Shown: positions 9,181 through 18,043 of the stretch, piece after piece
How positions within the stretch are numbered: the first letter of the stretch is position 1
How the letters are laid out: every line of letters begins with the position of its first letter
DNA from: Alloalcanivorax marinus
Lineage (GTDB): Bacteria > Pseudomonadota > Gammaproteobacteria > Pseudomonadales > Alcanivoracaceae
Assembly (NCBI RefSeq): GCF_016785095.1
Contig: NZ_JAEKJB010000006.1
Location: forward strand, 124,001-188,000
Direction: 5' to 3'
Length of the DNA: 64,000 bases
Made by a program: the position numbers and the translations under genes
Notes under the pieces: model-generated
The model's database searches: none
Told to the model about the DNA's origin: nothing
The model's input: only the letters and a program-made list of their open reading frames with translations

Positions 9181-9240
9181 CGTAGGAGCGACTTCAGTCG
9201 CGATCTCCGGCGCCGAATCGCGGCTAAAGCCGCTCCTACG
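9181..9240. repeat. REP-like inverted repeat (BIME)
   Basis: GTAGGAGCGACTTCAGTCGC and its near reverse complement GCGGCTAAAGCCGCTCCTAC face each other across about 20 bp. The pair sits between the converging ends of fur and the hot-dog thioesterase gene, where it may act as a two-way terminator. Confidence 0.8.
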
Positions 9241-9248
9241 GGGGGCGA

Positions 9249-9743
9249 TCAGCCACCGCTTGCCGCCTTCGCCAACTGGTCCGTGTCCACGCGCACGAAC
9301 ACGGAGTCGGCGGTGGCGGTGAGCACGTCGCCGGCCCACACTTCGCAGATCACCCGGCTTTTGCGGCCCACGTCGCCTTCCACCCAGGCTTTCAGGCGCA
9401 GCGGCACGCCCATGGGCGTGGGTTTCAGGTAGCGGATGTCGAGCCGGCCAGTGACGCAATTGATGATCGGCTCGCTGCCGGGTTCCCGGTTTTCGGCCCG
9501 GTAGTGCCAGGCCATGGCGGTCCAGTTGGAGTGGCAGTCGATCAGCATCGCCAGCAGGCCGCCGTACACCAGCCCGGGCCAGCCGGTGAACTCCGGTGCC
9601 GGGGTGTGGGTGGCGATCACGTGCCGGCCTTCTTCGTCCCAATGGCTCTTCAGACGCAGGCCGCTGGGGTGGGCGCTGCCGCAGCCGTAACAGACGCCGT
9701 CCGGATGGCCCCGGTCCTGCAGGGCAAGGGGGTGTTCGCTCAT
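9249..9743 (-). CDS. PaaI-family hot-dog thioesterase
   Basis: A 164-residue hot-dog fold protein. The motif WPGLVYGGLLAMLIDCHSNWTA holds the central helix with the usual HGG-like turn replaced by YGG, and the conserved acidic residue is in IDCHS. CYGCGSAHPSGLRL at the N-terminus is common in PaaI-like thioesterases. It probably hydrolyses an acyl-CoA. The start at MSEHPLAL is preferred to the longer reading frame because the upstream residues lie in the divergent promoter region shared with the next thioesterase. Confidence 0.82.
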   Translation of the reverse strand: MSEHPLALQDRGHPDGVCYGCGSAHPSGLRLKSHWDEEGRHVIATHTPAPEFTGWPGLVYGGLLAMLIDCHSNWTAMAWHYRAENREPGSEPIINCVTGRLDIRYLKPTPMGVPLRLKAWVEGDVGRKSRVICEVWAGDVLTATADSVFVRVDTDQLAKAASGG

Positions 9744-9865
9744 GATGGGTTTCCCGTAGCCAGGGTTTCCGCCTTGAGCCTCAAGCCTCCCTTGCTCATG
9801 GCGGGAACGGTTCTTATGATCGGTTGCTCTTTGCAAGCGCCGCATAATAACGAGGATCGCGCATC

Positions 9866-10678
9866 ATGAGTACGGCCCTGTTCCGCCGCGACGGCGACCT
9901 GTATCACCCCTCCGAGAATGCCCAGGGCCCGTGGAGCCCGGATTACCTGCATGGCGGTTCCCCGGCGGGGCTGCTGGCCTCGGTGCTGGAGCCGGTGGGC
10001 ACGGAAGGCGGCCTGCGGCTGGCCCGCTTCACCCTGGACCTGCTGCGGCCGGTGCCCGCCGCGCCGTTGTCGGTGCGCGTGGAGACCGTGCGTGATGGTC
10101 GCCGCCTGCGTCTGCTGCAGGGTGATCTGTTCGCCGGCGAGGTGCTGGTATGCCGGGCCACGGCGCTGTATCTGGAACAGGTGCCGCTGGACGTGCCGGA
10201 AGCGGCGCGCTTCGAACCCGGAAATCTGCCGCCCCGGGAGCCGGGCGGGGAGGCCAGCCTGGCGGATCTGGCGGCGCGCGGCGAGCGGGAAGCCCTGCCG
10301 TTGCCGGGCCTGCACCACACCGTGGCGGTGACGCTGGTGGACGGGGTGGAAGGGCACGGACGCGGCCGTGTCTGGATGCGTCTGCCGGTGCCGGTGGTGG
10401 CGGGGCAGGTGTGCTCGCCGTCGGTGCAGGCCGCCACCCTGTCGGATTTCGGCAACGGCGTCGGCCAGCTCCAGGTCAACGAAAACACCGGCAGCATCAA
10501 CGCTGACATCAGTCTTTATCTGCACCGCGCGCCGGAGGGGGAGTGGCTGGGTCTGGACGCGCGGGCGCGCATGCACACCAATGGCAATGGCCTGGTGGAG
10601 ACCACGCTCCATGACGAGCGCGGTCCCGTGGGCCGGATTCTGCAGGCAACCCTGGCGATGCCGGTGTACGGTGGTTAA
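9866..10678 (+). CDS. TesB-like double hot-dog acyl-CoA thioesterase
   Basis: A 270-residue protein with two hot-dog halves (about 1-115 and 150-268), as in TesB/thioesterase-like superfamily proteins. Visible motifs are GPWSPDYLHGGSPAGLLASV in the first half and DFGNGVGQLQVNENTGSINADISLYL in the second. It probably hydrolyses medium- or long-chain acyl-CoA. It is transcribed divergently from the PaaI-like gene, and the pair fits a lipid- or alkane-degrading lifestyle. The substrate is unknown. Confidence 0.8.
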   Translation: MSTALFRRDGDLYHPSENAQGPWSPDYLHGGSPAGLLASVLEPVGTEGGLRLARFTLDLLRPVPAAPLSVRVETVRDGRRLRLLQGDLFAGEVLVCRATALYLEQVPLDVPEAARFEPGNLPPREPGGEASLADLAARGEREALPLPGLHHTVAVTLVDGVEGHGRGRVWMRLPVPVVAGQVCSPSVQAATLSDFGNGVGQLQVNENTGSINADISLYLHRAPEGEWLGLDARARMHTNGNGLVETTLHDERGPVGRILQATLAMPVYGG

Positions 10679-10692
10679 GCCATGGCGCCGGA

Positions 10693-11139
10693 TCAGTTCA
10701 CCTTGCCGAGGTAGTCGGCGAAGCGCCCCTTGTTCATGGCCATGCCGGCGCTGAGCGTCCCGGCTTTCTCCTTGGCGGCGTCCAGATTGCCGGCGGCGCC
10801 AACCTGGATCACGCCCACCATGCCCAGCGGCATGTGCGGGTCGCACTGATACAGGTATACCCCTTCCTTGGACAGGGTCACCGTGACTTTCTCATTGAGC
10901 TGGCCCTGCCAGGCGTCGGCGCCGGCCGGGGTGAACACGGCGTGGCTGTTATGGGCCGCGTCCTCGGGCACGAAGGTGACGGTGTCGCCGGGGGCCACTT
11001 TCAGGTAACCGGGTTCGAACACCATGGTGCCGTCGGCACCCTGGTTCTTCATATGGACTTCGTGATCGGTGGCCAGCGCCGGAGCGGTGGCGATCAGGCC
11101 GGAAACCAGGACGGCCAGGGCGGAGCGGGAAACGCGCAT
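10693..11139 (-). CDS. pseudoazurin, periplasmic blue copper protein
   Basis: This 148-residue protein has a signal peptide (residues 1-23, cut after ALA). A cupredoxin domain follows, with type 1 copper ligands in AAHNSH and CDPHMPLGM (His, Cys, His, Met in the pseudoazurin spacing). It carries electrons in the periplasm, classically to nitrite or nitrous oxide reductase. No denitrification gene is visible nearby, so its partner here is unknown. It converges on the thioesterase gene, with only 14 bp between the stops. Confidence 0.92.
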   Translation of the reverse strand: MRVSRSALAVLVSGLIATAPALATDHEVHMKNQGADGTMVFEPGYLKVAPGDTVTFVPEDAAHNSHAVFTPAGADAWQGQLNEKVTVTLSKEGVYLYQCDPHMPLGMVGVIQVGAAGNLDAAKEKAGTLSAGMAMNKGRFADYLGKVN

Positions 11140-11268
11140 CGATGAACTCCTCGACAGGAAAGTGATAAGCGGCGCCCAGGGTAACGCGCCGGGCGCGGCG
11201 CCCCATGACCTGGGTCAAGCACGGCGTTATGATGGCGGCTTCATTGGCCGGCGACGCGAGGAGCCTTC

Positions 11269-11757
11269 GTGACGGACATCGACCAGACGGTGCGGGCCTT
11301 GGCCCGTGACCTGCTTGAGCGGGGCCTGAAGGTGGCCACCGCGGAATCCTGCACCGGCGGCGGCATTGCCCAGGCGCTCACCGAGGTGGCCGGTTCCTCG
11401 GACTGGTTCGAGCGCGGCTTCGTCACCTATTCCAATGATGCCAAGATGGAGATGCTGGGCGTGGCTGCCGCGACCCTGGAGCGCCACGGCGCGGTCAGCG
11501 AGGCCACGGTGCTGGAAATGGCGCGCGGCGCCCTGGCCCGCTCGCGGGCGGATCTCAGCGTGGCGGTGAGCGGCGTGGCCGGCCCCGGCGGCGGCACTGA
11601 CGACAAGCCGGTGGGCACGGTCTGGATCGGCTGGGCGCAGACGCCAGGCTGGTCCCGTGCCGAGCGGTTCCACTTTCCCGGTGACCGCTCCGCGGTGCGC
11701 CGGGCCACCATCGTCGCCGCTCTGGAAGGGCTCCGGGCCCGTCTGGCGGCGCTTTGA
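11269..11757 (+). CDS. pncC: nicotinamide-nucleotide amidase (CinA C-terminal domain)
   Basis: This 162-residue protein is a single CinA C-terminal domain. TAESCTGGGIAQALTEVAG and SGVAGPGGGT...KPVGTV are the family motifs. It deamidates NMN in NAD recycling. It starts with GTG nine bases after GGAG. It precedes recA, as in Pseudomonas and many other gammaproteobacteria, although a separate LexA-controlled promoter lies between them. Confidence 0.93.
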   Translation: MTDIDQTVRALARDLLERGLKVATAESCTGGGIAQALTEVAGSSDWFERGFVTYSNDAKMEMLGVAAATLERHGAVSEATVLEMARGALARSRADLSVAVSGVAGPGGGTDDKPVGTVWIGWAQTPGWSRAERFHFPGDRSAVRRATIVAALEGLRARLAAL

Positions 11758-11797
11758 GCGCCGGGGGTTGCAGCCCGGCCAAACACTGCTCATAATG

Positions 11798-11813
11798 CTG
11801 TCCAAATAGACAG
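11798..11813 (+). promoter_or_regulatory. LexA (SOS) box of recA
   Basis: CTGTCCAAATAGACAG matches the gammaproteobacterial SOS box (CTGT-N8-ACAG) exactly at both half-sites. It lies 73 bp before the recA start. Confidence 0.88.
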
Positions 11814-11886
11814 TGCTGGTCATCGGGTCAGGATTGGATGACTGTTATCACGATGGCGGCACACGGAATCGAAGAGGGGTTCACCA

Positions 11887-12924
11887 ATGAGCGACAAGAG
11901 CAAGGCACTGTCCGCAGCGCTGTCCCAGATCGAGCGTCAATTCGGCAAAGGGTCGGTGATGCGCATGGGCGACCAGAAACGCGAGCGTATTCCCGCCATC
12001 TCCACCGGTTCCCTGGGGCTGGATATCGCCCTGGGCATCGGTGGTCTGCCCAAGGGCCGCATCGTGGAAATCTACGGTCCGGAATCCTCCGGTAAGACGA
12101 CCCTGACCCTGAGCGTGATCGCCCAGGCGCAGAAGAAAGGCGCCACCTGCGCCTTCGTCGACGCCGAACACGCCCTGGACCCGGACTACGCCGAGAAGCT
12201 GGGCGTCAACGTGGACGACCTGATCGTGTCGCAGCCGGACACCGGCGAGCAGGCGCTGGAAATCACCGACATGCTGGTGCGCTCCGGCGCCGTGGACGTG
12301 GTGATCGTGGACTCGGTGGCCGCTCTGGTACCGAAGGCCGAGATCGAAGGCGAAATGGGTGATGCCCACGTGGGCCTGCAGGCCCGCCTGATGAGCCAGG
12401 CGCTGCGCAAGATCACCGGCAACGTGAAGAACGCCAACTGTCTGGTGGTGTTCATCAACCAGATCCGCATGAAGATCGGCGTCATGTTCGGCAATCCGGA
12501 AACCACCACCGGTGGTAACGCCCTCAAGTTCTACTCCTCCGTGCGCCTGGACATCCGCCGCATCGGCGCGGTCAAGCAGGGTGATGAAGTAATCGGCAAC
12601 GAGACCCGCGTCAAGGTGGTCAAGAACAAGGTGGCGCCGCCGTTCAAGCAGGCCGAATTCCAGATTCTCTATGGCCAGGGCATCAATCAGCTCGGCGAAG
12701 TGCTGGACCTGGGCGTGCAGCAGGGGCTGGTGGACAAGTCCGGCGCCTGGTACGCCTACCAGGGCGACAAGATCGGCCAGGGCAAGCAGAACGCCTGTGA
12801 TTATCTGGCCGAGCATCCGGACGTGGCCCAGGCCATCGAGAAGGAAATCCGCTCCCGTCTGCTGGCGGTGCCCGGCGACGCACCCGCCGAGGCCGACGAG
12901 AAGTCCGAAGCCACGGATGAGTGA
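11887..12924 (+). CDS. recA: recombinase RecA
   Basis: This 345-residue protein has Walker A GPESSGKT (about residue 67), Walker B ([10 protein letters not shown]), the L2-region sequence [20 protein letters not shown], and an acidic C-terminal tail. It catalyses strand exchange and LexA autocleavage in the SOS response. A LexA box lies upstream. The recX start overlaps its last codons by 8 bp, so the two are coupled. Confidence 0.99.
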   Translation: MSDKSKALSAALSQIERQFGKGSVMRMGDQKRERIPAISTGSLGLDIALGIGGLPKGRIVEIYGPESSGKTTLTLSVIAQAQKKGATCAFVDAEHALDPDYAEKLGVNVDDLIVSQPDTGEQALEITDMLVRSGAVDVVIVDSVAALVPKAEIEGEMGDAHVGLQARLMSQALRKITGNVKNANCLVVFINQIRMKIGVMFGNPETTTGGNALKFYSSVRLDIRRIGAVKQGDEVIGNETRVKVVKNKVAPPFKQAEFQILYGQGINQLGEVLDLGVQQGLVDKSGAWYAYQGDKIGQGKQNACDYLAEHPDVAQAIEKEIRSRLLAVPGDAPAEADEKSEATDE

Positions 12925-13396
12925 ACGGCATGACGGGGCCGGCGACGGCCCCGTGGATGAGGCCACCCTGCGCCAGTACGCCATCAAGCTGCTGGCGCGG
13001 CGGGACCACGGCCACCACGAACTGCGCGGCAAGATGCGGCGCAAGTTCGGTGACGCGGCGGCGCTGGACCCGGTGCTGGAATGGTGCCAGGAGCACGACT
13101 TTCTCAATGACCGGCGTTTCGCCGGTTTTTTCGTGCGCTCGCGCATCGAGCGTGGCCAGGGGCCCCTGCGTATCCGCGCCGAACTGCGGGAGAAAGGGCT
13201 GGGCGACGAACTGATCGGTGCTGCCCTGGATGAAGCGGACTGCGACTGGTTTGCCCTGGCCCGCGAAGTCCACGGCCGCCGCTTCCGGCATCCGCCGGCG
13301 GATCGTAAGGAAAAAGGCAAACAGTTACGCTTTCTGCAGGCCCGGGGGTTTGACGCGGAGCAGTGCTTCGCGGCTCTGGATGCTTTCGAGGATTAA
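12917..13396 (+). CDS. recX: regulatory protein RecX
   Basis: This 159-residue protein is made of three-helix tandem repeats typical of Rec[41 protein letters not shown] and [14 protein letters not shown]. It binds and limits RecA filaments. The ATG overlaps the recA stop by 8 bp. In related genomes alaS usually follows closely; here about 12 kb of other genes intervene. Confidence 0.95.
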   Translation: MSERHDGAGDGPVDEATLRQYAIKLLARRDHGHHELRGKMRRKFGDAAALDPVLEWCQEHDFLNDRRFAGFFVRSRIERGQGPLRIRAELREKGLGDELIGAALDEADCDWFALAREVHGRRFRHPPADRKEKGKQLRFLQARGFDAEQCFAALDAFED

Positions 13397-13407
13397 GGCG
13401 CTTCCCA

Positions 13408-14172
13408 ATGGAATACCTCGCCGACCCCTGGCTGGTCGCCGCACTGCTGGGCTCCGGCGTGATCGCCGGCTTTATCAACACCCTGGCCGGCGGTGGTGGC
13501 TTGCTGATTCTACCGTTGCTGATGCTCACCGGCATGGGCCCGGCTCTCGCCAACGGCACCATGCGCGTGGGCGTGCTGATCCAGTGCCTGGAGGGCGTGC
13601 GCCAGTTTCACCGCCACGGCTCCATGCCATTCGGCACCTTGCCTGGCATCCTGGTGCCGACCCTGGCCGGCGCCTTGCTGGGTAGTCTGGCCGCTTCCTT
13701 TCTGCCCAGCGATATTCTGGAACCGGTGCTGCTCGGCACTCTGGTGCTGATGGCGGTGGTCATGGTGCTCAAACCGGCCACCCTGGTGGCCGGCCCCGAT
13801 GAAGCGCCCCGGGCGCTGGCCTCCACGCCGGCGGCCTGGGTGGGCCTGTTCCTCACCGGCGCCTACGGCGGCTTCGCCCAGGCCGGGGTGGGTTTTCTGC
13901 TGATCGCCGTGCTGGCGGGCCAGCTCCGCTATGATCTGGTGCGCACCAACGGCCTCAAGCTGGCCATCACCGGTGGCTTTACCGTGCTCGCCCTGAGTGT
14001 TTTCGCCTGGCGCGGGCAGGTGGCCTGGCTACCGGGATTGCTGGTGGGGGCGGGGATGCTGCTGGGCGTGCGGCTGGGCGTGGGCTTCGCCCACCAGGTC
14101 TCGCAGAAAGTGCTCAAGTGGATTCTTCTGGTGATGGTCGTGCTGGTTTGCGCCGCCGCTTTCATTCGTTGA
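13408..14172 (+). CDS. TauE/SafE (TSUP) family permease
   Basis: The 254-residue membrane protein has about eight hydrophobic segments. IAGFINTLAGGGGLLILPLLML in the first half and GAYGGFAQAGVGFLLIAVL in the second are the two-fold TSUP repeat motifs. The family exports or imports sulfite, sulfonates or organic acid anions. It lies 11 bp after recX, and its stop is only 5 bp from the end of the opposing LigC-like gene. It could belong to the recA transcript or be a transporter for the neighbouring island. Confidence 0.87.
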   Translation: MEYLADPWLVAALLGSGVIAGFINTLAGGGGLLILPLLMLTGMGPALANGTMRVGVLIQCLEGVRQFHRHGSMPFGTLPGILVPTLAGALLGSLAASFLPSDILEPVLLGTLVLMAVVMVLKPATLVAGPDEAPRALASTPAAWVGLFLTGAYGGFAQAGVGFLLIAVLAGQLRYDLVRTNGLKLAITGGFTVLALSVFAWRGQVAWLPGLLVGAGMLLGVRLGVGFAHQVSQKVLKWILLVMVVLVCAAAFIR

Positions 14173-14177
14173 TCGAA

Positions 14178-15128
14178 TCAGCGTTGGCCACTCATGATGG
14201 TCTGCAAACGTTGTAGCAAGCTCATGGCCGGCAGCACCGAGTGAATGCTGCTTTCGGGAGTGTCACCGTCACGAACCGCCTTCAGGAAAGCCCGGTCCTG
14301 CTCCAGGAAAGCATCGCCATTGCCGGTCAGGGTTCTGTCTTCGCTATCGGTCAACGTATTGCGAAATACCCGGTAGGTTTGTTCCTCTCCGATGTAGCGG
14401 TAGAAACCACCGAAGGGACCGCGATTGTTGAATGACAGCGCCATGGATGCCAGTTGCCCGCCCGTGAGCGAGCGCATTCCCACGGTCATGTCCATGGGAA
14501 TCCCAAGTTGCGAATGCGGTGGTCCGCATTGTCCCCACACATCGAATTCATGGCCCTCCAGCAGCCATGTGAAAAGATCGATGCTGTGACAGGCATGGTG
14601 CCATAGGAGGTTATCGGTCCAGTCCCGGGGTTCACCGAACATGTTGAGGTTTTCGCGGCGGAAGAAATAGGTCTCCGACACCAGGTGCTGAAGATGAAAG
14701 CGGCCATTTTGCAGGTGTTCGCGCAATATCCTGTGTGCTGGCGAAAAACGGCGGCTATGCGCGACCATCAGTGGCACGCCGGCGCGACGCTGTGCGGCCG
14801 CCAGAGCCTTGCAGTCTTCAAAATTGAGCGCCGCCGGAATTTCCACCAGGCAGGGCAGGCCGGCATTTATTGCCTGCAATGCCTGCTTGGCATGAAGGGT
14901 GGATGGTGAGGCGAGAATTACCGCGTCCAGGTCGCGGCGGGTCAGGATGGTCTCATAGTGGGTGGTGACCTCATCGATCCCGTGCCGCCGGGCCAGCTCG
15001 CTACCCCGTCGCGGCTCCTTGGCCACCAACAGGGTGATGCGTGCGCCATCGAGACGGGCCAGGGTGTCCGCATGGGTGGCGCCCATGGCCCCCTCACCAA
15101 TCAGAGCAATGCGCAGCGGGTCAGTCAT
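14178..15128 (-). CDS. LigC-like Gfo/Idh/MocA dehydrogenase (carboxy-hydroxymuconate semialdehyde dehydrogenase type)
   Basis: This 316-residue protein has an N-terminal Rossmann fold (GEGAMG, residues 11-16) and a Gfo/Idh C-terminal domain. YFFRRENLNMFGEPRDWTD and LLWHHACHSIDLF closely resemble, from memory, LigC of Sphingobium, which oxidises 4-carboxy-2-hydroxymuconate-6-semialdehyde (hemiacetal form) to 2-pyrone-4,6-dicarboxylate. LigC has almost the same length. It is the last gene of a coupled operon (start overlaps the hydrolase stop by 4 bp) after a LigB-type dioxygenase, which fits this role. The real substrate may carry other ring substituents. Confidence 0.82.
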   Translation of the reverse strand: MTDPLRIALIGEGAMGATHADTLARLDGARITLLVAKEPRRGSELARRHGIDEVTTHYETILTRRDLDAVILASPSTLHAKQALQAINAGLPCLVEIPAALNFEDCKALAAAQRRAGVPLMVAHSRRFSPAHRILREHLQNGRFHLQHLVSETYFFRRENLNMFGEPRDWTDNLLWHHACHSIDLFTWLLEGHEFDVWGQCGPPHSQLGIPMDMTVGMRSLTGGQLASMALSFNNRGPFGGFYRYIGEEQTYRVFRNTLTDSEDRTLTGNGDAFLEQDRAFLKAVRDGDTPESSIHSVLPAMSLLQRLQTIMSGQR

Positions 15129-15904
15129 GACAGGACCCCTTCATTACGCCACCAGTCATCCAGTAGCCGGTTGAACCGGTCCGGCGCTTCAAAATAGGGT
15201 GAATGCCCGACGCCGGAGAAACAATGAAAACCGGAACCGGCTATTTGCTCATGAAGTAAGGCGATTTCCCGGGCGGGGAACAGCACATCCTCATCGCCCG
15301 CTACCAGCAGGATGGGAACGCCGGTGGCGGCGAGGGCGGCGGGTGAATGCTGTTGCTGGTGACCGCTCAGGGTGCGCACATTGGTGATGTTGAAGGATGC
15401 GATGGCGCTGTACAGCGCGACCTGGTCGGGATGTTTTTCGATAAAGGTACGGCCCAGTACTCGCTCGATTTGTGACCGTTGCGCGTTGCGGTCGCTGAGC
15501 GCTTGCATCCGTTGTGCCTGAGCCGCGGGCAGTTCGAAGCCGAACAGAGTATCCACCAGTACCAGACCACGGACCCGTTCCGGGTACCGGCAGGTAAAGG
15601 TCACGGCGGTCCCTCCCCCCATGGATTGCGCCACCAGCACGGCGCGTTCCACCCCGGCATGGTCGAGAATCGTCTCCAGGTCCTCGACGAAACGGTCCCG
15701 CCCCAACCGGCCGGGGTCGGTGGAACGGCCGAAGCCTCGCGCGTCGGCGATTAGCAGCCGGTAACGCGAGCGCCAGTGGGCGACCTGGTGGAACCAGCTG
15801 GCGTGATTGCCGCCCACGCCGTGCAGAAATACCAGGGTGTCCCGGCTTGGTGCCTCGTCATGATACTCGTAGTAGAGATGCGCCTGGTCGGCCTCCACCC
15901 ACAT
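15125..15904 (-). CDS. alpha/beta hydrolase of the ring-cleavage operon
   Basis: A 259-residue alpha/beta hydrolase with oxyanion motif HGVGG (29-33), nucleophile Ser94 in AQSMGGG, an acid in AGDEDVLFP and a histidine in GVGHSPYFE. I start it at the ATG whose A overlaps the dioxygenase stop (TAATG), not the longer frame. It lies between the ring-cleavage dioxygenase and the LigC-like dehydrogenase. It may therefore hydrolyse a ring-fission product, lactone or amide. No LigI-type pyrone hydrolase is present, so it could fill that step; this is inference. Confidence 0.85.
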   Translation of the reverse strand: MWVEADQAHLYYEYHDEAPSRDTLVFLHGVGGNHASWFHQVAHWRSRYRLLIADARGFGRSTDPGRLGRDRFVEDLETILDHAGVERAVLVAQSMGGGTAVTFTCRYPERVRGLVLVDTLFGFELPAAQAQRMQALSDRNAQRSQIERVLGRTFIEKHPDQVALYSAIASFNITNVRTLSGHQQQHSPAALAATGVPILLVAGDEDVLFPAREIALLHEQIAGSGFHCFSGVGHSPYFEAPDRFNRLLDDWWRNEGVLS

Positions 15905-16890
15905 TAGTGCCACACCGCGAAAGCCATGGCACAGCCGGTGCCGGCGGGGCTGCGATAGCAGGGCACATAATCGATCAGATCCATCTTCATACCCTGGACG
16001 GTGCCGGCCAGAGCCGACCAGCAACGGAACTCGGAGTTACCTGATTGGAGTTTCTCTCTCGGTAAGGAGGCATGGTCTTCCAGGGTGCCGGTGGCCATGA
16101 TATCCAGGAAGCGGCGATCAAAATCCTCGTCGACCACGAAATGGCTCAAGCCGCCTGTCGCGATCACCGCCACGCGCAGATCCGCGGGCCAGCCCTCGAT
16201 AATCTCGCGAATCGCGCCACCCAGATTATAGGCGCGAGCCGGGGTGATCTGGTTGGGCGGATAATAGGTGTTGATGCTTACCGGAACGATGGGAATCGGA
16301 TCGCCTTCGATCATCTTGTAGTACACATACCCGAATGAGTGACTCATGCCCTGTTCAGGTTGATAGTGGCGTGAATGGGCCACGTCGAAATCGCGTTGCA
16401 TAAGCGATTCGATCAACGAACGGGCCAGCTTCGAGGCAACCGGGTATTCCCGCTCTTCCTGCGGATACCAGTCCGTGGCACGAAGATCCTGGTCATACTT
16501 CCATTTCATCATGCCCTGCGGCTTGTAGGGCAATGTTTCGCCCCAGTACACGGACAGCGCCGGCATATTGTCGTCCTGGAATACTTCCTTATGATCATCT
16601 CCGATGACCAGAATCACATCCGGCTTAGCTTCGCCAAGGATGGTCCTTATCTCCGCCACGGCTTTCTGGTTTGCTTCATGGCGCTTCCAAAGAACATCCA
16701 TCTCGATTTCCTTGAGAATCGCCGGGCTGGCCTTGGCGAGCAGCTCCTCATAGCTGACCCGGGCACCTTCGAAGTCATGCAGGGCATGAATGTGTACATC
16801 GTCCTGCCCCGCGCGCGCCAACCAGGCGGGCGGTTCCATCAAGAGAGTGGGGCTGTGGGAAGAGCCCACGCCGAGAATCACCTTTGCCAT
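15904..16890 (-). CDS. LigB-family (class III) extradiol ring-cleavage dioxygenase
   Basis: The 328-residue protein has the LigB-type iron site: His12 in GVGSSHSP, a second His in IGDDHKEVF, and a conserved Glu in SGNSEFRCW. The likely catalytic His is in ATGGLSHFVVD. It should open a catechol- or gallate-like ring between a hydroxylated and an adjacent carbon using Fe(II) and O2. No LigA-like small subunit is fused or encoded nearby, so it probably works alone. It is the first gene of the operon with the hydrolase and LigC-like dehydrogenase, and is divergent from the LysR gene. Confidence 0.87.
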   Translation of the reverse strand: MAKVILGVGSSHSPTLLMEPPAWLARAGQDDVHIHALHDFEGARVSYEELLAKASPAILKEIEMDVLWKRHEANQKAVAEIRTILGEAKPDVILVIGDDHKEVFQDDNMPALSVYWGETLPYKPQGMMKWKYDQDLRATDWYPQEEREYPVASKLARSLIESLMQRDFDVAHSRHYQPEQGMSHSFGYVYYKMIEGDPIPIVPVSINTYYPPNQITPARAYNLGGAIREIIEGWPADLRVAVIATGGLSHFVVDEDFDRRFLDIMATGTLEDHASLPREKLQSGNSEFRCWSALAGTVQGMKMDLIDYVPCYRSPAGTGCAMAFAVWH

Positions 16891-16970
16891 AGTTTTTTCC
16901 TCACGATACCGGAGAGAGAAGGCTCCGAGTCAATTTGCCAACTACGGTTATAGAAAACGTGGTTGGGGTG

Positions 16971-16985
16971 GACAAACGATTTGTC
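16971..16985. promoter_or_regulatory. candidate LysR operator in the divergent promoter
   Basis: GACAAACGATTTGTC is a perfect 6-bp inverted repeat with a 3-bp spacer, midway between the dioxygenase operon and the LysR gene. The length fits a LysR recognition half-site pair, but it lacks the strict T-N11-A form. Confidence 0.45.
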
Positions 16986-17047
16986 GCGGCTACACCCATG
17001 AGTTATGTTCATGTATGTCTCGAACGGCGATCAGCCAGGAGTCGATC

Positions 17048-18043
17048 ATGCCGGTCCGTTACCCACCTTTGCTTTCGTTGCGCGCTTTTGAAGCGGCCGC
17101 ACGGCACCTTTCCTTTACCCACGCGGCTGACGAGTTGTGCTTGACGCAGAGCGCGGTGAGCCGTCATGTCCGCTCCCTGGAAGATTATCTGGGCCAGCGA
17201 ATGTTCGACCGCCTGACTCGCCGCGTGGAGCTGACACCGGCGGGAGAGGAATATTTCCGTGCCGTGCATCATGCTTTGGCCGAGATCGAGAAGGCCACGC
17301 GGGATGTCATGCAGCCGGACCGAAAAGCCTCGCTTACCCTCAGCGTCATGCCGACGCTGGGTGCCAATTGGCTGATGCCTCGCCTTGGCAGCTTCAGCGA
17401 AACCTACCCGGACATCGAAGTGCGCATGATTTCTTCCATTGAGCCGGTTAACTTCGACGCTCGGGAAATCGATGTGGCGATTCGCGTGGGGTCGCCTCCC
17501 GGCGTGCTGCGTGACAAACATTTGCCACGCGTGGAAATGGACATGGTCACCAATTGGAAAGGCGTGACGGCTGAGTACCTGTTTCCCGATCTTCTGGTGC
17601 CGGTACTGTCGAGCAAGCTGTTGTCCCAGGGCGCGGCCATCAATGAAGCGCGGGACCTGCTTAAGTATCGGCTGATTCATAATGCCAGCCGCGAATTTGC
17701 CTGGCCGGACTGGCTGGCCGCGCACGATGTCACCCTGACCGAGAAAACCGATGCCATTACCTATGGCCATTTCTTCATGACCATTCGTGCCGCCCTGAAC
17801 TGCAAGGGCGTGGCCCTGATCCCTTCCGTGATCCTCAACAACTGCCTGGAAGGCATGGATCTTGTGCAGCCTTTGAAGGGCGATGTGGAAAGCGCGGGTT
17901 CCTACTATTTGCTGACCCGGGAAGAAAATCGCAACGAATACGCGGTGCGCACTTTTTGCAACTGGCTTCTGGCCGAGGCCGATAACGAAAAAACGCGTGA
18001 TCTGGCGGTGGCCCCGGATGATCTGGAAGACGTTCAACAGTAA
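17048..18043 (+). CDS. LysR-family regulator (GcvA-like)
   Basis: This 331-residue protein has an N-terminal winged helix (about residues 1-65; LRAFEAAARHLSFTHAADEL and LTQSAVSRHVRSLEDYLG) and a substrate-binding domain with GcvA-like sequence (SVMPTLGANWLMPRLGSF, REIDVAIRVG). I chose the ATG after AGGAG (17038-17042); the longer frame enters the promoter. It is divergent from the dioxygenase operon and probably activates it with a pathway metabolite. Its 3' end overlaps the converging permease gene by 10 bp. Base use is less GC-rich than in the core genes. Confidence 0.92.
   Translation: MPVRYPPLLSLRAFEAAARHLSFTHAADELCLTQSAVSRHVRSLEDYLGQRMFDRLTRRVELTPAGEEYFRAVHHALAEIEKATRDVMQPDRKASLTLSVMPTLGANWLMPRLGSFSETYPDIEVRMISSIEPVNFDAREIDVAIRVGSPPGVLRDKHLPRVEMDMVTNWKGVTAEYLFPDLLVPVLSSKLLSQGAAINEARDLLKYRLIHNASREFAWPDWLAAHDVTLTEKTDAITYGHFFMTIRAALNCKGVALIPSVILNNCLEGMDLVQPLKGDVESAGSYYLLTREENRNEYAVRTFCNWLLAEADNEKTRDLAVAPDDLEDVQQ

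Noticed and set aside
11838..12095. Short open frame overlapping the recA start as a leader peptide
   Set aside because: It runs into recA in another frame, has no clear ribosome binding site and shows no control codons. The LexA box explains recA control.
15905..16024. Longer N-terminus for the alpha/beta hydrolase
   Set aside because: The extra 40 codons lie wholly inside the dioxygenase gene. The TAATG overlap gives a standard hydrolase start.
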